In this document: positions 25,740 through 33,196 of the stretch, in pieces
Layout of the letters: the number at the start of each line of letters is the position of its first letter
How positions within the stretch are numbered: position 1 is the stretch's first letter
Origin: Bacteroidota bacterium
GTDB lineage: Bacteria; Bacteroidota; Bacteroidia; Bacteroidales; Dysgonomonadaceae
Assembly: GCA_023399295.1 (NCBI GenBank)
Contig: JAEWQF010000066.1
Span: 1-40,762 of the forward strand
Direction of reading: 5' to 3'
DNA: 40,762 nucleotides
Made by a program: the position numbers and the translations under genes
Notes under the pieces: model-generated
What the model was told of the DNA's origin: nothing
Seen by the model: the letters and a program-made list of their open reading frames with translations, nothing else
Databases searched by the model: none

Positions 25740-26975
25740 TCAGTGACAGTCTGTCTTCTTGACGGGTGAGACCGCTGCATCCGACAGAAGCTTACAGGCC
25801 ATGTTTCTTGCCAGAGTCAAAGCCTTGCTCTCCACCTCGTCCATCATCGCCTGCTTCATCACCACCGGATCGGCCACCAGCTCGACTTCCGACTCTTCAG
25901 CAAAAACAGCGAGTTGCTTTGCAGAGGCATCGGCCCAGGTGAAACTACCAAAATAGCCGAAGAAGCGGTTCCTCAGGGATCTGTTCTGCAGGGCAGAGAG
26001 GAGGCTCTCCACACCCGGATAAAGCTTGTTGTTGTAGGTGGGCGACCCAATGATCAATCCTTTGTATGTAAAAACATCCCGAATGATGTCGGAGAGATGG
26101 CTCTTGGAGACATTGTGCATCACAATGTTGCGGATACCGTTTGCTGCAGCTTCGGCAGCTACCAGCTCGGCCAATTGTTCTGTATGGCCATACATGCTGC
26201 CATAGGCGATCACCAGTCCATTTTCCGCCTCGTAACGGCTTAGCCTGTCATAGAGGCCCACCACTCGTTGGATGTTCGCTTGTTCTCTCCATACCGGACC
26301 ATGTGTGGAGCAAATTGTCTCGATGGGAAGATCGGCCAGCTTCTTCAATGCGGTCTGTACGGGAGAACCAAACTTCCCCACGATGTTGGAGTAATAACGA
26401 ATCATCTCACTCCAGTAGCGGTCAGGCACAAGCTGACTGTCGAGTATGCCACCATCGAGTGTGCCGAAGGTTCCGAAGGCATCGGCACTGAAGAGCAGTT
26501 TCTTCTCGGGCAGGTAGGTCATCATGGTCTCGGGCCAGTGTACCATGGGCGTCAGATAGAACCGGAGACTGTAGCGGCCCAGGCTTAGCGTTTGCAGGTC
26601 CTCAATCATGATGAGATTGCGGGTGATGCCATAATAACCATGAAGCATCTTCACAGTGTGTTTGTTGCCCACAATCTGGATATCGGGATATCTACTGAGC
26701 AGAAGACCGATAGATCCGGAATGATCCGGCTCCATGTGATTGACAATCAGATAATCAATCGGCTTATCACCCAACAGCGTTGCAACCTTCTGAAAAAAGA
26801 GATCGGAGTAGCAGACATCCACAGTATCGATCAGTGCCCTCTTTTCATCATCAATGAGATAGGAGTTGTAGGAGACACCATTGGGCAGTGGCCATAAGTT
26901 TTCGAAGAGGTGTTTGGTGCGGTCGTTCACACCCACATAATACACATCATTGTCAATTGCAAGTGGTCTGTACAT
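25740..26975 (-). CDS. fprA: Flavodiiron protein (nitric oxide/oxygen reductase)
   Basis: Start placed at ATG 26975 (MYRPLAIDNDVYYVGVNDR), the usual N-terminus; 411 residues. The N-terminal metallo-beta-lactamase domain has the full diiron ligand set: His80-x-Glu82-x-Asp84-His85 ('NHMEPDH'), His146, Asp165 ('SADAFGTFG') and His225 ('STHGPVW'). A C-terminal flavodoxin domain begins near residue 252 ('VIAYGSMYGHTEQLA') and binds FMN. No rubredoxin module is fused (class A). It reduces O2 to water and/or NO to N2O, a standard protection in anaerobes, using electrons from a rubredoxin or similar donor not present here. It lies 84 bases downstream of lgt. Confidence 0.95.
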   Translation of the reverse strand: MYRPLAIDNDVYYVGVNDRTKHLFENLWPLPNGVSYNSYLIDDEKRALIDTVDVCYSDLFFQKVATLLGDKPIDYLIVNHMEPDHSGSIGLLLSRYPDIQIVGNKHTVKMLHGYYGITRNLIMIEDLQTLSLGRYSLRFYLTPMVHWPETMMTYLPEKKLLFSADAFGTFGTLDGGILDSQLVPDRYWSEMIRYYSNIVGKFGSPVQTALKKLADLPIETICSTHGPVWREQANIQRVVGLYDRLSRYEAENGLVIAYGSMYGHTEQLAELVAAEAAANGIRNIVMHNVSKSHLSDIIRDVFTYKGLIIGSPTYNNKLYPGVESLLSALQNRSLRNRFFGYFGSFTWADASAKQLAVFAEESEVELVADPVVMKQAMMDEVESKALTLARNMACKLLSDAAVSPVKKTDCH

Positions 26976-26983
26976 AAAAAAAC

Positions 26984-26997
26984 AGGTTCGAGGTTCG
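26984..26997. repeat. Perfect tandem heptamer AGGTTCG x2
   Basis: Two exact adjacent copies of AGGTTCG in the short gap between lgt and fprA. The same heptad family occurs at 29024-29044. Confidence 0.7.
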
Positions 26998-27039
26998 ATC
27001 AATACAGTATGTCAGTTGTTACATTGCTGTTTTGTGGCA

Positions 27040-27060
27040 ATAGCCGACAGCCGACAGCCT
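27040..27060. repeat. Tandem heptamer: ATAGCCG ACAGCCG ACAGCCT
   Basis: Three adjacent 7-bp units that differ by one or two bases. They start at the first base after lgt and overlap the last base of its stop codon. Together with the AGGTTCG pair they fill much of the 84-base lgt-fprA gap. Confidence 0.65.
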
Positions 27061-27959
27061 TATCTCTTCTTCTTAGGTCTGTAAGGTTTCGCCATCTCCG
27101 ACTGGCGGGGAGTATCAGCTTTCGCGGCCGGCTGTTTCATTGCAGCAACAATCAGCCAGATACCCCAGATGATGAAGGGAACACTGAGCCACTGTCCCAG
27201 TATCAAGCCAGTATTCTCACGCATGGCGTTTTCGGAGTCCACCTGTACATTCTTGATGTACTCCACAAAGAAGCGAAAAAGAAAGATTATCAGGATTCCT
27301 ACCCCGGTGATCAGCCCCTTACGGTCTTTGGCATCTGTACCCCAGTAGAGCCAAAGGGTGATACCGAACACCACCAGGTAAACAGCTGCTTCATAGATCT
27401 GCGTCGGGTGCGATGGTTCAGTGAAAACAGGTTCGGCACCCTGCATCCAGGGATGGAGGTTGTCGACGAAGCGGAAGCCCCAGGATTTGTCGGTTGGTCC
27501 ACCGTAGATCTCATGGTTCATCAGGTTACCCAGGCGGATCATGGCGGCAGTAAAGCCAGTAGGCACCATGACCCTGTCGAACGTCCAGAGCATGCTCTGC
27601 TTTGTCACCTTCTTCGAGTAGAGCCATACGGCTATGATGATGCCAATCACGCCGCCATGGCTTGCCAGACCGCCTTCCCACACCTTGATGATCTCCAGCG
27701 GGTTGGCCAGGTAATAGGCCGGTTCGTAAAAGAGACAATGTCCAATTCGAGCACCGGCAATGATCCCAACCATCATGTAGACGAAGAGAGAGTCGAACCA
27801 TTTCTCGGGCAGATCCTCTTTTTTGAAGATGCGCTGCACCATAGAGACCGCCACAATCAGTCCCACTACCCACAGGAGACCGTACCAACGGATCTCCCTT
27901 CCAAAAATGGTGAACAGCGTGGGGTCCACATCCCAGGTAACAGATAACAGTAAGTCCAT
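27060..27959 (-). CDS. lgt: Prolipoprotein diacylglyceryl transferase
   Basis: Transfers diacylglycerol from phosphatidylglycerol to the lipobox cysteine of prolipoproteins, the first step of lipoprotein maturation and directly relevant to the lipoproteins in this window. Start at 27959 (MDLLLSVTWDVDP); the extra 19 residues of the longer frame are polar and atypical. 299 residues, seven hydrophobic segments. Signature regions: 'IRWYGLLWVVGL', 'WEGGLASHGGVIG' (with the essential His), 'RLGNLMNHEIYG' (the Lgt box), and 'HPTQIYEA'. The C-terminal tail is strongly basic (KPYRPKKKR). It lies 35 bases downstream of ddh and is probably co-transcribed. Confidence 0.96.
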   Translation of the reverse strand: MDLLLSVTWDVDPTLFTIFGREIRWYGLLWVVGLIVAVSMVQRIFKKEDLPEKWFDSLFVYMMVGIIAGARIGHCLFYEPAYYLANPLEIIKVWEGGLASHGGVIGIIIAVWLYSKKVTKQSMLWTFDRVMVPTGFTAAMIRLGNLMNHEIYGGPTDKSWGFRFVDNLHPWMQGAEPVFTEPSHPTQIYEAAVYLVVFGITLWLYWGTDAKDRKGLITGVGILIIFLFRFFVEYIKNVQVDSENAMRENTGLILGQWLSVPFIIWGIWLIVAAMKQPAAKADTPRQSEMAKPYRPKKKR

Positions 27960-27994
27960 TGGCAATTCAGATTTTTGACAAAGATAATAAAAAT

Positions 27995-28894
27995 TCAAAC
28001 CAGTTTCCTGATCCACTCCTCTTTGTCGCCCGGCAGCATGTCAACAACCGGTATCTCAACCATGGTATAGGCACCCGGCTGCAGTCGCGTTGACGCACGG
28101 GCAACCGACACCAATACCTGTGCTGTGAGTGCCGGGTTGTTGATGCGCATGTCGAAACGGAAGAGCTGGTTCTGGGTCTTCCCCGACACTCCCTTGCGCT
28201 CCATCAGGACACCGTGACCCATGTCCTTGAGTGCTTCCACATCTTCAACCTGGAAGACGTGGGTCTCGTCGTGCGCAAAATAATCATCCCGCTTGATGGC
28301 CTCAGCCACGCGCTTGTAGTCATACCCCCCGATCAGCTCCACATAGACCATGCGTCTGTGCACACCCGTACCGGTGGGGATTGTCATGGAGAGGGCCGCT
28401 TTCACACCCTCAATGGCTTTCACCGCGACGGTATGGCCCATGCTCATGCCGGGACCGAAGTTGGTGTAGGTGATGCCTTTGGGTGCCAGTGCTTCCAGCA
28501 GTGTACGCACCACAGAGTCGCTACCGGGATCCCAGCCGGCAGCAATCACCGAAACGGCATTGTGTTTGCGGGCTGTTGGATCGAGTGCGCTGCGCAGTGG
28601 GACAATCCGGTTGTGGATGTCGAAACTGTCGACAGTGTTGATTCCTTTTTCCAAACATGACTTGGCGTACTCTTCCACCTTGCGGGTGGGGGTACACAGC
28701 AGGGCAACATGCACCTTTTCAAGCTGAGAGATATCGGTCACCACACGGTACGATTGCAATTCTGCGGGTATCTGTGCGACATCACGTCTGACAATACCTG
28801 CTATTTCAAAGTCGGAGGTCGCTTCCAACGCTTCCACCACATATTTACCGATGTTGCCATAACCCACTACGGCAGCTCTGATCTTTTCTGACAT
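27995..28894 (-). CDS. ddh: meso-diaminopimelate dehydrogenase
   Basis: NADPH-dependent enzyme that converts tetrahydrodipicolinate plus ammonia to meso-diaminopimelate in one step, supplying peptidoglycan and lysine synthesis and bypassing the acylated intermediates. 299 residues. Rossmann motif 'AAVVGYGNIGKYV' (about 8-20), then 'LLCTPTRKVEE', 'AAGWDPGSDSV', 'NFGPGMSMGHTVAVKAI', and the substrate region 'PTGTGVHRRMVYVEL', all characteristic of Ddh. The start matches the standard N-terminus. A -7 box lies 48 bases upstream. Downstream lgt shares the transcript, so two envelope-building enzymes are coupled. Confidence 0.95.
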   Translation of the reverse strand: MSEKIRAAVVGYGNIGKYVVEALEATSDFEIAGIVRRDVAQIPAELQSYRVVTDISQLEKVHVALLCTPTRKVEEYAKSCLEKGINTVDSFDIHNRIVPLRSALDPTARKHNAVSVIAAGWDPGSDSVVRTLLEALAPKGITYTNFGPGMSMGHTVAVKAIEGVKAALSMTIPTGTGVHRRMVYVELIGGYDYKRVAEAIKRDDYFAHDETHVFQVEDVEALKDMGHGVLMERKGVSGKTQNQLFRFDMRINNPALTAQVLVSVARASTRLQPGAYTMVEIPVVDMLPGDKEEWIRKLV

Positions 28895-28941
28895 AATTTC
28901 AATGTTTTGGGTTGTTGATTTTCATTTTGCTCAATATACTG

Positions 28942-28949
28942 CAAAAATA
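28942..28949 (-). promoter_or_regulatory. Probable -7 box of the ddh-lgt promoter
   Basis: TATTTTTG on the minus strand matches TAnnTTTG exactly, about 48 bases before the ddh start codon. No TTG lies at the expected -33 distance. Confidence 0.45.
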
Positions 28950-29023
28950 GAGAAAAATGTGCGACTTGAAGCATCCAGACTGCATAATATTCACAACAGC
29001 TGTCAGCAGAACGAGCAACAATC

Positions 29024-29044
29024 AGGTTCCAGGTTCAAAGTTCA
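29024..29044. repeat. Tandem heptamer: AGGTTCC AGGTTCA AAGTTCA
   Basis: Three adjacent 7-bp units, related to the AGGTTCG pair at 26984-26997. They lie just after the stop codon of the rhomboid gene (ends 29056), upstream of ddh. Confidence 0.65.
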
Positions 29045-29055
29045 AAGAATGCAAA

Positions 29056-29745
29056 TCAAGCTTCCACCTCTTCTTCTTCCTCTTCCTCCTCTCCCTCTTC
29101 TTCTTCTTCCTCCTCCTCTTCGTCCCACACCATCATCGGTTTTTGTGGACCCTCCTTGCGATAAAGAATCGCCAACAGTAAACCACTGAGTGCACCCGAG
29201 AGGTGTCCCTCCCATGAGATTGAGGCATCCACCAGCTCAGCGATGGGGAAGATACTCCATAGCGAACCACCGTAAATAAACGCAACGATAAGCGATACGG
29301 CTACCAGTGGGATGTATTTGCGGATGATGCCACTGAAAAACAGGAAGAAGAGCATGGCGAAGACCAGACCGCTGGCACCCACATGCAATGCATCCCTTCC
29401 GATGAACCAGGTGATCACACCACTCATGACCCATAAAAGAGCAAAAACTTTCAGGGAAATCTTACTGTAAAAATAAAAGAGAAACCAGGTCAGGATAAAC
29501 ATTGAGAGGGAATTGGACCAGAGATGTGAGAAGGAGGTGTGTAGCAACGGGGCAAAGAAAATACCACGAAGCGCATTGGGATCACCGGGTGAGATGCCCA
29601 GGCGCATCAAATCATGAGGAGAAAGGAGAAGATGACCGACAAGAAAAAACAACCAGATAGATGTCAGCAAGAGGATGGCCGGAATCGAAGCCAGCCAAAT
29701 TCTTTTCTTCACCAATGAGACCGTACCAACCTCCTTTTGTTCCAT
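29056..29745 (-). CDS. Rhomboid-family intramembrane serine protease with polyglutamate tail
   Basis: A 229-residue protein with about six membrane segments. Rhomboid catalytic features: nucleophile Ser125 in GASG (123-126), His181 in 'WEGHLSGALSG', and His74-x3-Asn78 in 'HLWSN' for the oxyanion hole. It therefore looks active. It cleaves membrane-protein segments; the substrate is unknown. The last 22 residues (208-229) are almost pure glutamate (18 Glu, broken by one Gly and one Val), an unusual cytosolic acidic tail encoded by a GAA/GAG tract. It is transcribed away from the glycogen operon. Confidence 0.92.
   Translation of the reverse strand: MEQKEVGTVSLVKKRIWLASIPAILLLTSIWLFFLVGHLLLSPHDLMRLGISPGDPNALRGIFFAPLLHTSFSHLWSNSLSMFILTWFLFYFYSKISLKVFALLWVMSGVITWFIGRDALHVGASGLVFAMLFFLFFSGIIRKYIPLVAVSLIVAFIYGGSLWSIFPIAELVDASISWEGHLSGALSGLLLAILYRKEGPQKPMMVWDEEEEEEEEEGEEEEEEEEVEA
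29059..29124 (-). repeat. GAA/GAG trinucleotide tract coding for polyglutamate
   Basis: The plus strand is a nearly uninterrupted pyrimidine run of mixed ctt and cct triplets, encoding Asp-Glu9-Gly-Glu8-Val-Glu-Ala at the C-terminus of the rhomboid protein. Mixed GAA and GAG codons limit slippage, but length changes by whole triplets would keep the frame. Confidence 0.85.
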
Positions 29746-29777
29746 AGCGATGGGATCCAGTTCAACCTGATCTGAAG

Positions 29778-29785
29778 CAAATGTA
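29778..29785 (-). promoter_or_regulatory. Probable -7 box for the rhomboid gene
   Basis: TACATTTG on the minus strand is an exact TAnnTTTG match, 32 bases before the rhomboid start codon. The -33 element is not recognisable. Confidence 0.45.
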
Positions 29786-29845
29786 CAAACAATTTTCCGG
29801 TTGGGGGATTTGGTGTGTAATTAATCAATTAAATCTTTTATTCAC

Positions 29846-29876
29846 TTGTTTGGTAGAGCCAGTTTTATTATCTTTC
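29846..29876 (+). promoter_or_regulatory. Promoter of the glycogen operon
   Basis: TTG (29846-29848, within TTGTTTGG), a 20-base spacer, then TATCTTTC (29869-29876), which matches TAnnTTTG except at the last base. Transcription would begin near 29882, about 40 bases before the first ATG of the debranching-enzyme gene. Confidence 0.6.
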
Positions 29877-29921
29877 GCAGGAATTCAACAAATGGCACCT
29901 TACCCTTAATAGTGACTGGAG

Positions 29922-31862
29922 ATGAGTTATCTTAAATTTGATAAAGAGCTGATGATTAACCTCGAATATTCCCTTTACCGGAATGTACTGAGGACCAACA
30001 GAAAAGGCGCATACCAGAACTGTTCGATTTCAGGGTGCAACACCACCAAGTATCACGGCCTGCTGGTGATGCCGGTGCCCTACATGGACGAAGAGAACCA
30101 CCTGATACTCTCCTCGTTCGACGAGACGGTGATACAACATGGTGCTGAGTTCAACCTGGGTATTCACCGCTATGCAGGTGACAATTACAGTCCCAAAGGA
30201 CACAAATACATCCGCGAGTTCAACTCCGACAGTGTACCCAAGACAATCTACCGGATCGGGGGGGTCATCCTCTCAAAAGAGACCATGTTCTCCTCGAAAG
30301 AAAACAGGCTGATGATCCGATACACACTGCTGGATGCGCACTCACCCACCACCATCCGTTTTCGTCCTTTCCTCGCGTTCCGCAAGATCTCACAGCTGAC
30401 GCGTGAGAATGACCAGGTAGACCGCTCCTACCGGGAGGTGGAGAATGGCATTAGCACCTGCATGTATTTTGGTTACCCGGAGCTGTTCATGCAATTCAGC
30501 AAGAAACCGGATTTCATTTATCATCCCGACTGGTACAAGGATATCGAGTACCTGCAGGATCTGCTGAATGGAGACACCTACCAGGAAGATCTCTATGTAC
30601 CCGGATACTTTGAGATGTCGATACAGAAGCAGGAATCAATCATCTTCTCCGCCAGTGACATGGTCGTTGAACCGACAAGCCTTGCCGAAGAGTTTGATTT
30701 TGAGATCCAGAAACGGACACCCCGATCCAGCTTCTACAACTGCCTGAAGAATTCCAGTCACCAGTTTTACTATGTCCCGGGGAAAAATGAGCATTACCTG
30801 CTGGCAGGTTATCCCTGGTTCAAGGTGAGGGCCCGCGATCAGTTCATCGCGCTACCCGGCTGCACACTGGCAGCTGACAAGGTGAATGACTACGAGAAGA
30901 TAATGGACACAGCCATCCCCCACCTGCGAAATTTCATGGCCGACAAACCCTCCAAGAGCTACCTCAAGCAGTTGGAAGATCCCGATCTGTTGTTGTGGGT
31001 CGTATGGGCCCTTCAGCAATACCATCAAGAGCAAAAGGAACGTTTCCTGGAACAGTATGCCACATTCCTCTTTGAAATTGTGGACTACCTTGTAGCAGGC
31101 AGACATCCAAACCTTGCCTATCAGGAGGATGAAGGGCTACTCACCACCTATGGACACGATGTGGCGGTCAGCTGGATGAACGCACTGCTGGATGGCAAGC
31201 CGGTTATTCCCCGATCGGGCTACCTGGTTGAATTCAACGCACTGTGGTACAACACCCTGAAGTTCGCAGAAGAGGTGGCACGTGAGACAGGAAGGGATGA
31301 AGAGGTGCCTGTGCTGGAAGCGCGCGCGCTGTTGGCCGGCAACTCCTTCAAGGAGATGTTCCTCAATGATGCCGGCTATCTTTATGATTTCATCGACGGC
31401 AATTACAAGGACCCCGAAGTCAGGCCCAACATGCTGCTTGCCGTCTCTCTACCCTATTCTCCCCTTGAAAGAAGCCAGAAGAAATCAGTCATTGATTTCG
31501 TCACCAAGGAATTGTTGACATTCTGCGGCATTCGCTCGCTGACACCCAAGAGTGCCCGTTTTCATCCCTATTACAAGGGAAATGAGCGTGAGAAGAAAAC
31601 AGCTTACTTCAATGGGATGGCATTCCCCTGGTTGCTGGGACATTACATCGAAGCATATCTGAAGCTGTTTCAGAGAAGTGGTTTGTCGCTGGCTGACCGG
31701 ATCATGGTTGAGATGGAAGGAGAGATGCAGAATGACTGCATCGGTAGCATCTCCGAGTTCTATGATTCCAACCCGCCTTTTATCGCACATGGGGGATACT
31801 CATTCGCAATGAGCGTAGGTGAGTTGCTCAGGGCACAAAAAATGATCCACAACTACAAGTAA
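29922..31862 (+). CDS. Glycogen debranching enzyme (GDE C-terminal / GH133-type)
   Basis: A 646-residue cytoplasmic protein expected to remove alpha-1,6 branches from glycogen. The N-terminal beta domain ('GAYQNCSISGCNTTKYHGLLV', the family's opening motif) is followed by an (alpha/alpha)6 barrel. Barrel landmarks are 'LAGYPWFKVRARDQFIALPG' (about 296-315, with the Arg-Asp acid site), 'DEGLLTTYGHDVAVSWMNAL', 'PRSGYLVEFNALWYNTLKF', and 'GIRSLTPKSARFHPYYKGN'. No GH13 transferase domain is present, so it is the short bacterial form. First gene of a three-gene glucan operon; 57 bases separate it from the glycosyltransferase. Confidence 0.92.
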   Translation: MSYLKFDKELMINLEYSLYRNVLRTNRKGAYQNCSISGCNTTKYHGLLVMPVPYMDEENHLILSSFDETVIQHGAEFNLGIHRYAGDNYSPKGHKYIREFNSDSVPKTIYRIGGVILSKETMFSSKENRLMIRYTLLDAHSPTTIRFRPFLAFRKISQLTRENDQVDRSYREVENGISTCMYFGYPELFMQFSKKPDFIYHPDWYKDIEYLQDLLNGDTYQEDLYVPGYFEMSIQKQESIIFSASDMVVEPTSLAEEFDFEIQKRTPRSSFYNCLKNSSHQFYYVPGKNEHYLLAGYPWFKVRARDQFIALPGCTLAADKVNDYEKIMDTAIPHLRNFMADKPSKSYLKQLEDPDLLLWVVWALQQYHQEQKERFLEQYATFLFEIVDYLVAGRHPNLAYQEDEGLLTTYGHDVAVSWMNALLDGKPVIPRSGYLVEFNALWYNTLKFAEEVARETGRDEEVPVLEARALLAGNSFKEMFLNDAGYLYDFIDGNYKDPEVRPNMLLAVSLPYSPLERSQKKSVIDFVTKELLTFCGIRSLTPKSARFHPYYKGNEREKKTAYFNGMAFPWLLGHYIEAYLKLFQRSGLSLADRIMVEMEGEMQNDCIGSISEFYDSNPPFIAHGGYSFAMSVGELLRAQKMIHNYK

Positions 31863-31919
31863 AGAACAAGAATTGGCTGATCTCCGCAACAAGATTGGCA
31901 GTCATCTAAAAATGGATAC

Positions 31920-33176
31920 ATGAAGGCATTGATGTTTGGATGGGAGTTCCCGCCACATATATTGGGAGGTCTTGGAACAGCCAGCTACGGACTCACCAGG
32001 GGGATGGCACAACAGGAGGACATGGAGATCACCTTTGTGATACCAAAGCCATGGGGTGATGAGGACCAGAGCTTCCTGACAATCATCGGTGCCAACAACA
32101 CCCCCATCGTATGGCGCGATGTCAACTGGGAAATGGCACAGGCTCGTCTGGAGAAATTCATGGACCCGAAGGAGTATTTTCGGCTGCGTGACCATATTTA
32201 TGCCGACTTCAGCTACATGCGCAGCAATGATCTTGGATGTCTCGAATTCTCGGGTCGATATCCCAACAACATCCTGGAAGAGACCAACAACTACTCGATT
32301 GTAGCGGGTGTGATTGCCCGCTCCTATGCCTTTGATGTCATCCATGCGCACGACTGGCTCACCTACCCTGCCGGTCTTCACGCCAAGAGTGTGACCGGTA
32401 AGCCACTGGTGATTCATGTACATGCCACCGAGTTCGACCGGAGCCGGGGCAAGCCCAACCCAATTGTGTACAACATCGAAAAAGACGGGATGGACAACTG
32501 CGACCACATCATCTGCGTGAGCGAGCTGACCCGCAGGACTGTCATTGAGAATTACCACCAGCCCTACTGGAAGGTGACCACCGTGCACAACGCCGTAGAT
32601 CCGTTGAGTCCCGAGATAGCAGCCATCGACCGTCTTTCGGGCGTACCGGAGAAGGTGGTGACCTTCCTGGGCAGGATCACCATGCAGAAGGGTCCCGAGT
32701 TTTTTGTGGATGCGGCCACCCAGGTGATCCGCAAGACCGACCACATCCGTTTTGTGATGGCCGGCAGCGGTGACATGATGGATCAAATGATCCGGCTGGT
32801 AGCCGACAGGGGGATTGCCCACCGCTTCCACTTCACCGGATTCCTCCGCGGCAAGCAGGTGTATGAGATGCTCAAGTCGAGTGATGTCTATGTGATGCCC
32901 TCCGTCTCGGAGCCATTCGGCATCTCACCTCTCGAAGCGATGCAATGCGGTGTGCCGAGCATCATCTCCTACCAGTCCGGTTGTTCGGAGATCCTGCACA
33001 ACGTGATCAAGACCGACTATTGGGATGTGGACGCGATGGCCGACGCCATCTACTCCATCTGCACCTATCCGGCCATGGCAGAGCATCTTAAGATAGAAGG
33101 AAAGAACGAGGTTGACCGCATCAAATGGGAAGATGCCGGTCTGAAAATTCGCCGGATCTACGATAGCCTCCTGTAG
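31920..33176 (+). CDS. GT4 glycosyltransferase, glycogen-synthase-like
   Basis: A 418-residue GT-B enzyme. N-terminal 'MFGWEFPPHILGGLGTASYGL' carries the GGLG loop that binds the nucleotide sugar in glycogen synthases. 'DVIHAHDWLTYPAGLHAK' and 'CVSELTRRTVIENY' follow. The C-terminal Rossmann domain has 'FLGRITMQKGPEFFVDA' and the EX7E motif Glu331-Glu339 in 'SEPFGISPLEAMQCGVPS'. Known homologues beside GDE and GH57 genes in Bacteroidetes are taken to be the glycogen synthase that uses UDP- or ADP-glucose; donor specificity cannot be read here. It lies between the debranching enzyme and GH57 genes in one operon. Confidence 0.9.
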   Translation: MKALMFGWEFPPHILGGLGTASYGLTRGMAQQEDMEITFVIPKPWGDEDQSFLTIIGANNTPIVWRDVNWEMAQARLEKFMDPKEYFRLRDHIYADFSYMRSNDLGCLEFSGRYPNNILEETNNYSIVAGVIARSYAFDVIHAHDWLTYPAGLHAKSVTGKPLVIHVHATEFDRSRGKPNPIVYNIEKDGMDNCDHIICVSELTRRTVIENYHQPYWKVTTVHNAVDPLSPEIAAIDRLSGVPEKVVTFLGRITMQKGPEFFVDAATQVIRKTDHIRFVMAGSGDMMDQMIRLVADRGIAHRFHFTGFLRGKQVYEMLKSSDVYVMPSVSEPFGISPLEAMQCGVPSIISYQSGCSEILHNVIKTDYWDVDAMADAIYSICTYPAMAEHLKIEGKNEVDRIKWEDAGLKIRRIYDSLL

Positions 33177-33196
33177 AAAAACAAACACACAACCAT

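Noticed and set aside
26910..27947. A 345-residue open frame on the plus strand across lgt and the fprA gap
   Set aside because: Opposite to two genes with clear catalytic motifs. Its residues are His/Gln-rich with no recognisable domain.
31902..32831. A 309-residue minus-strand frame opposite the GT4 gene
   Set aside because: Shadow of the glycosyltransferase, which has the EX7E and GGLG motifs. No signal or domain in the reverse frame.
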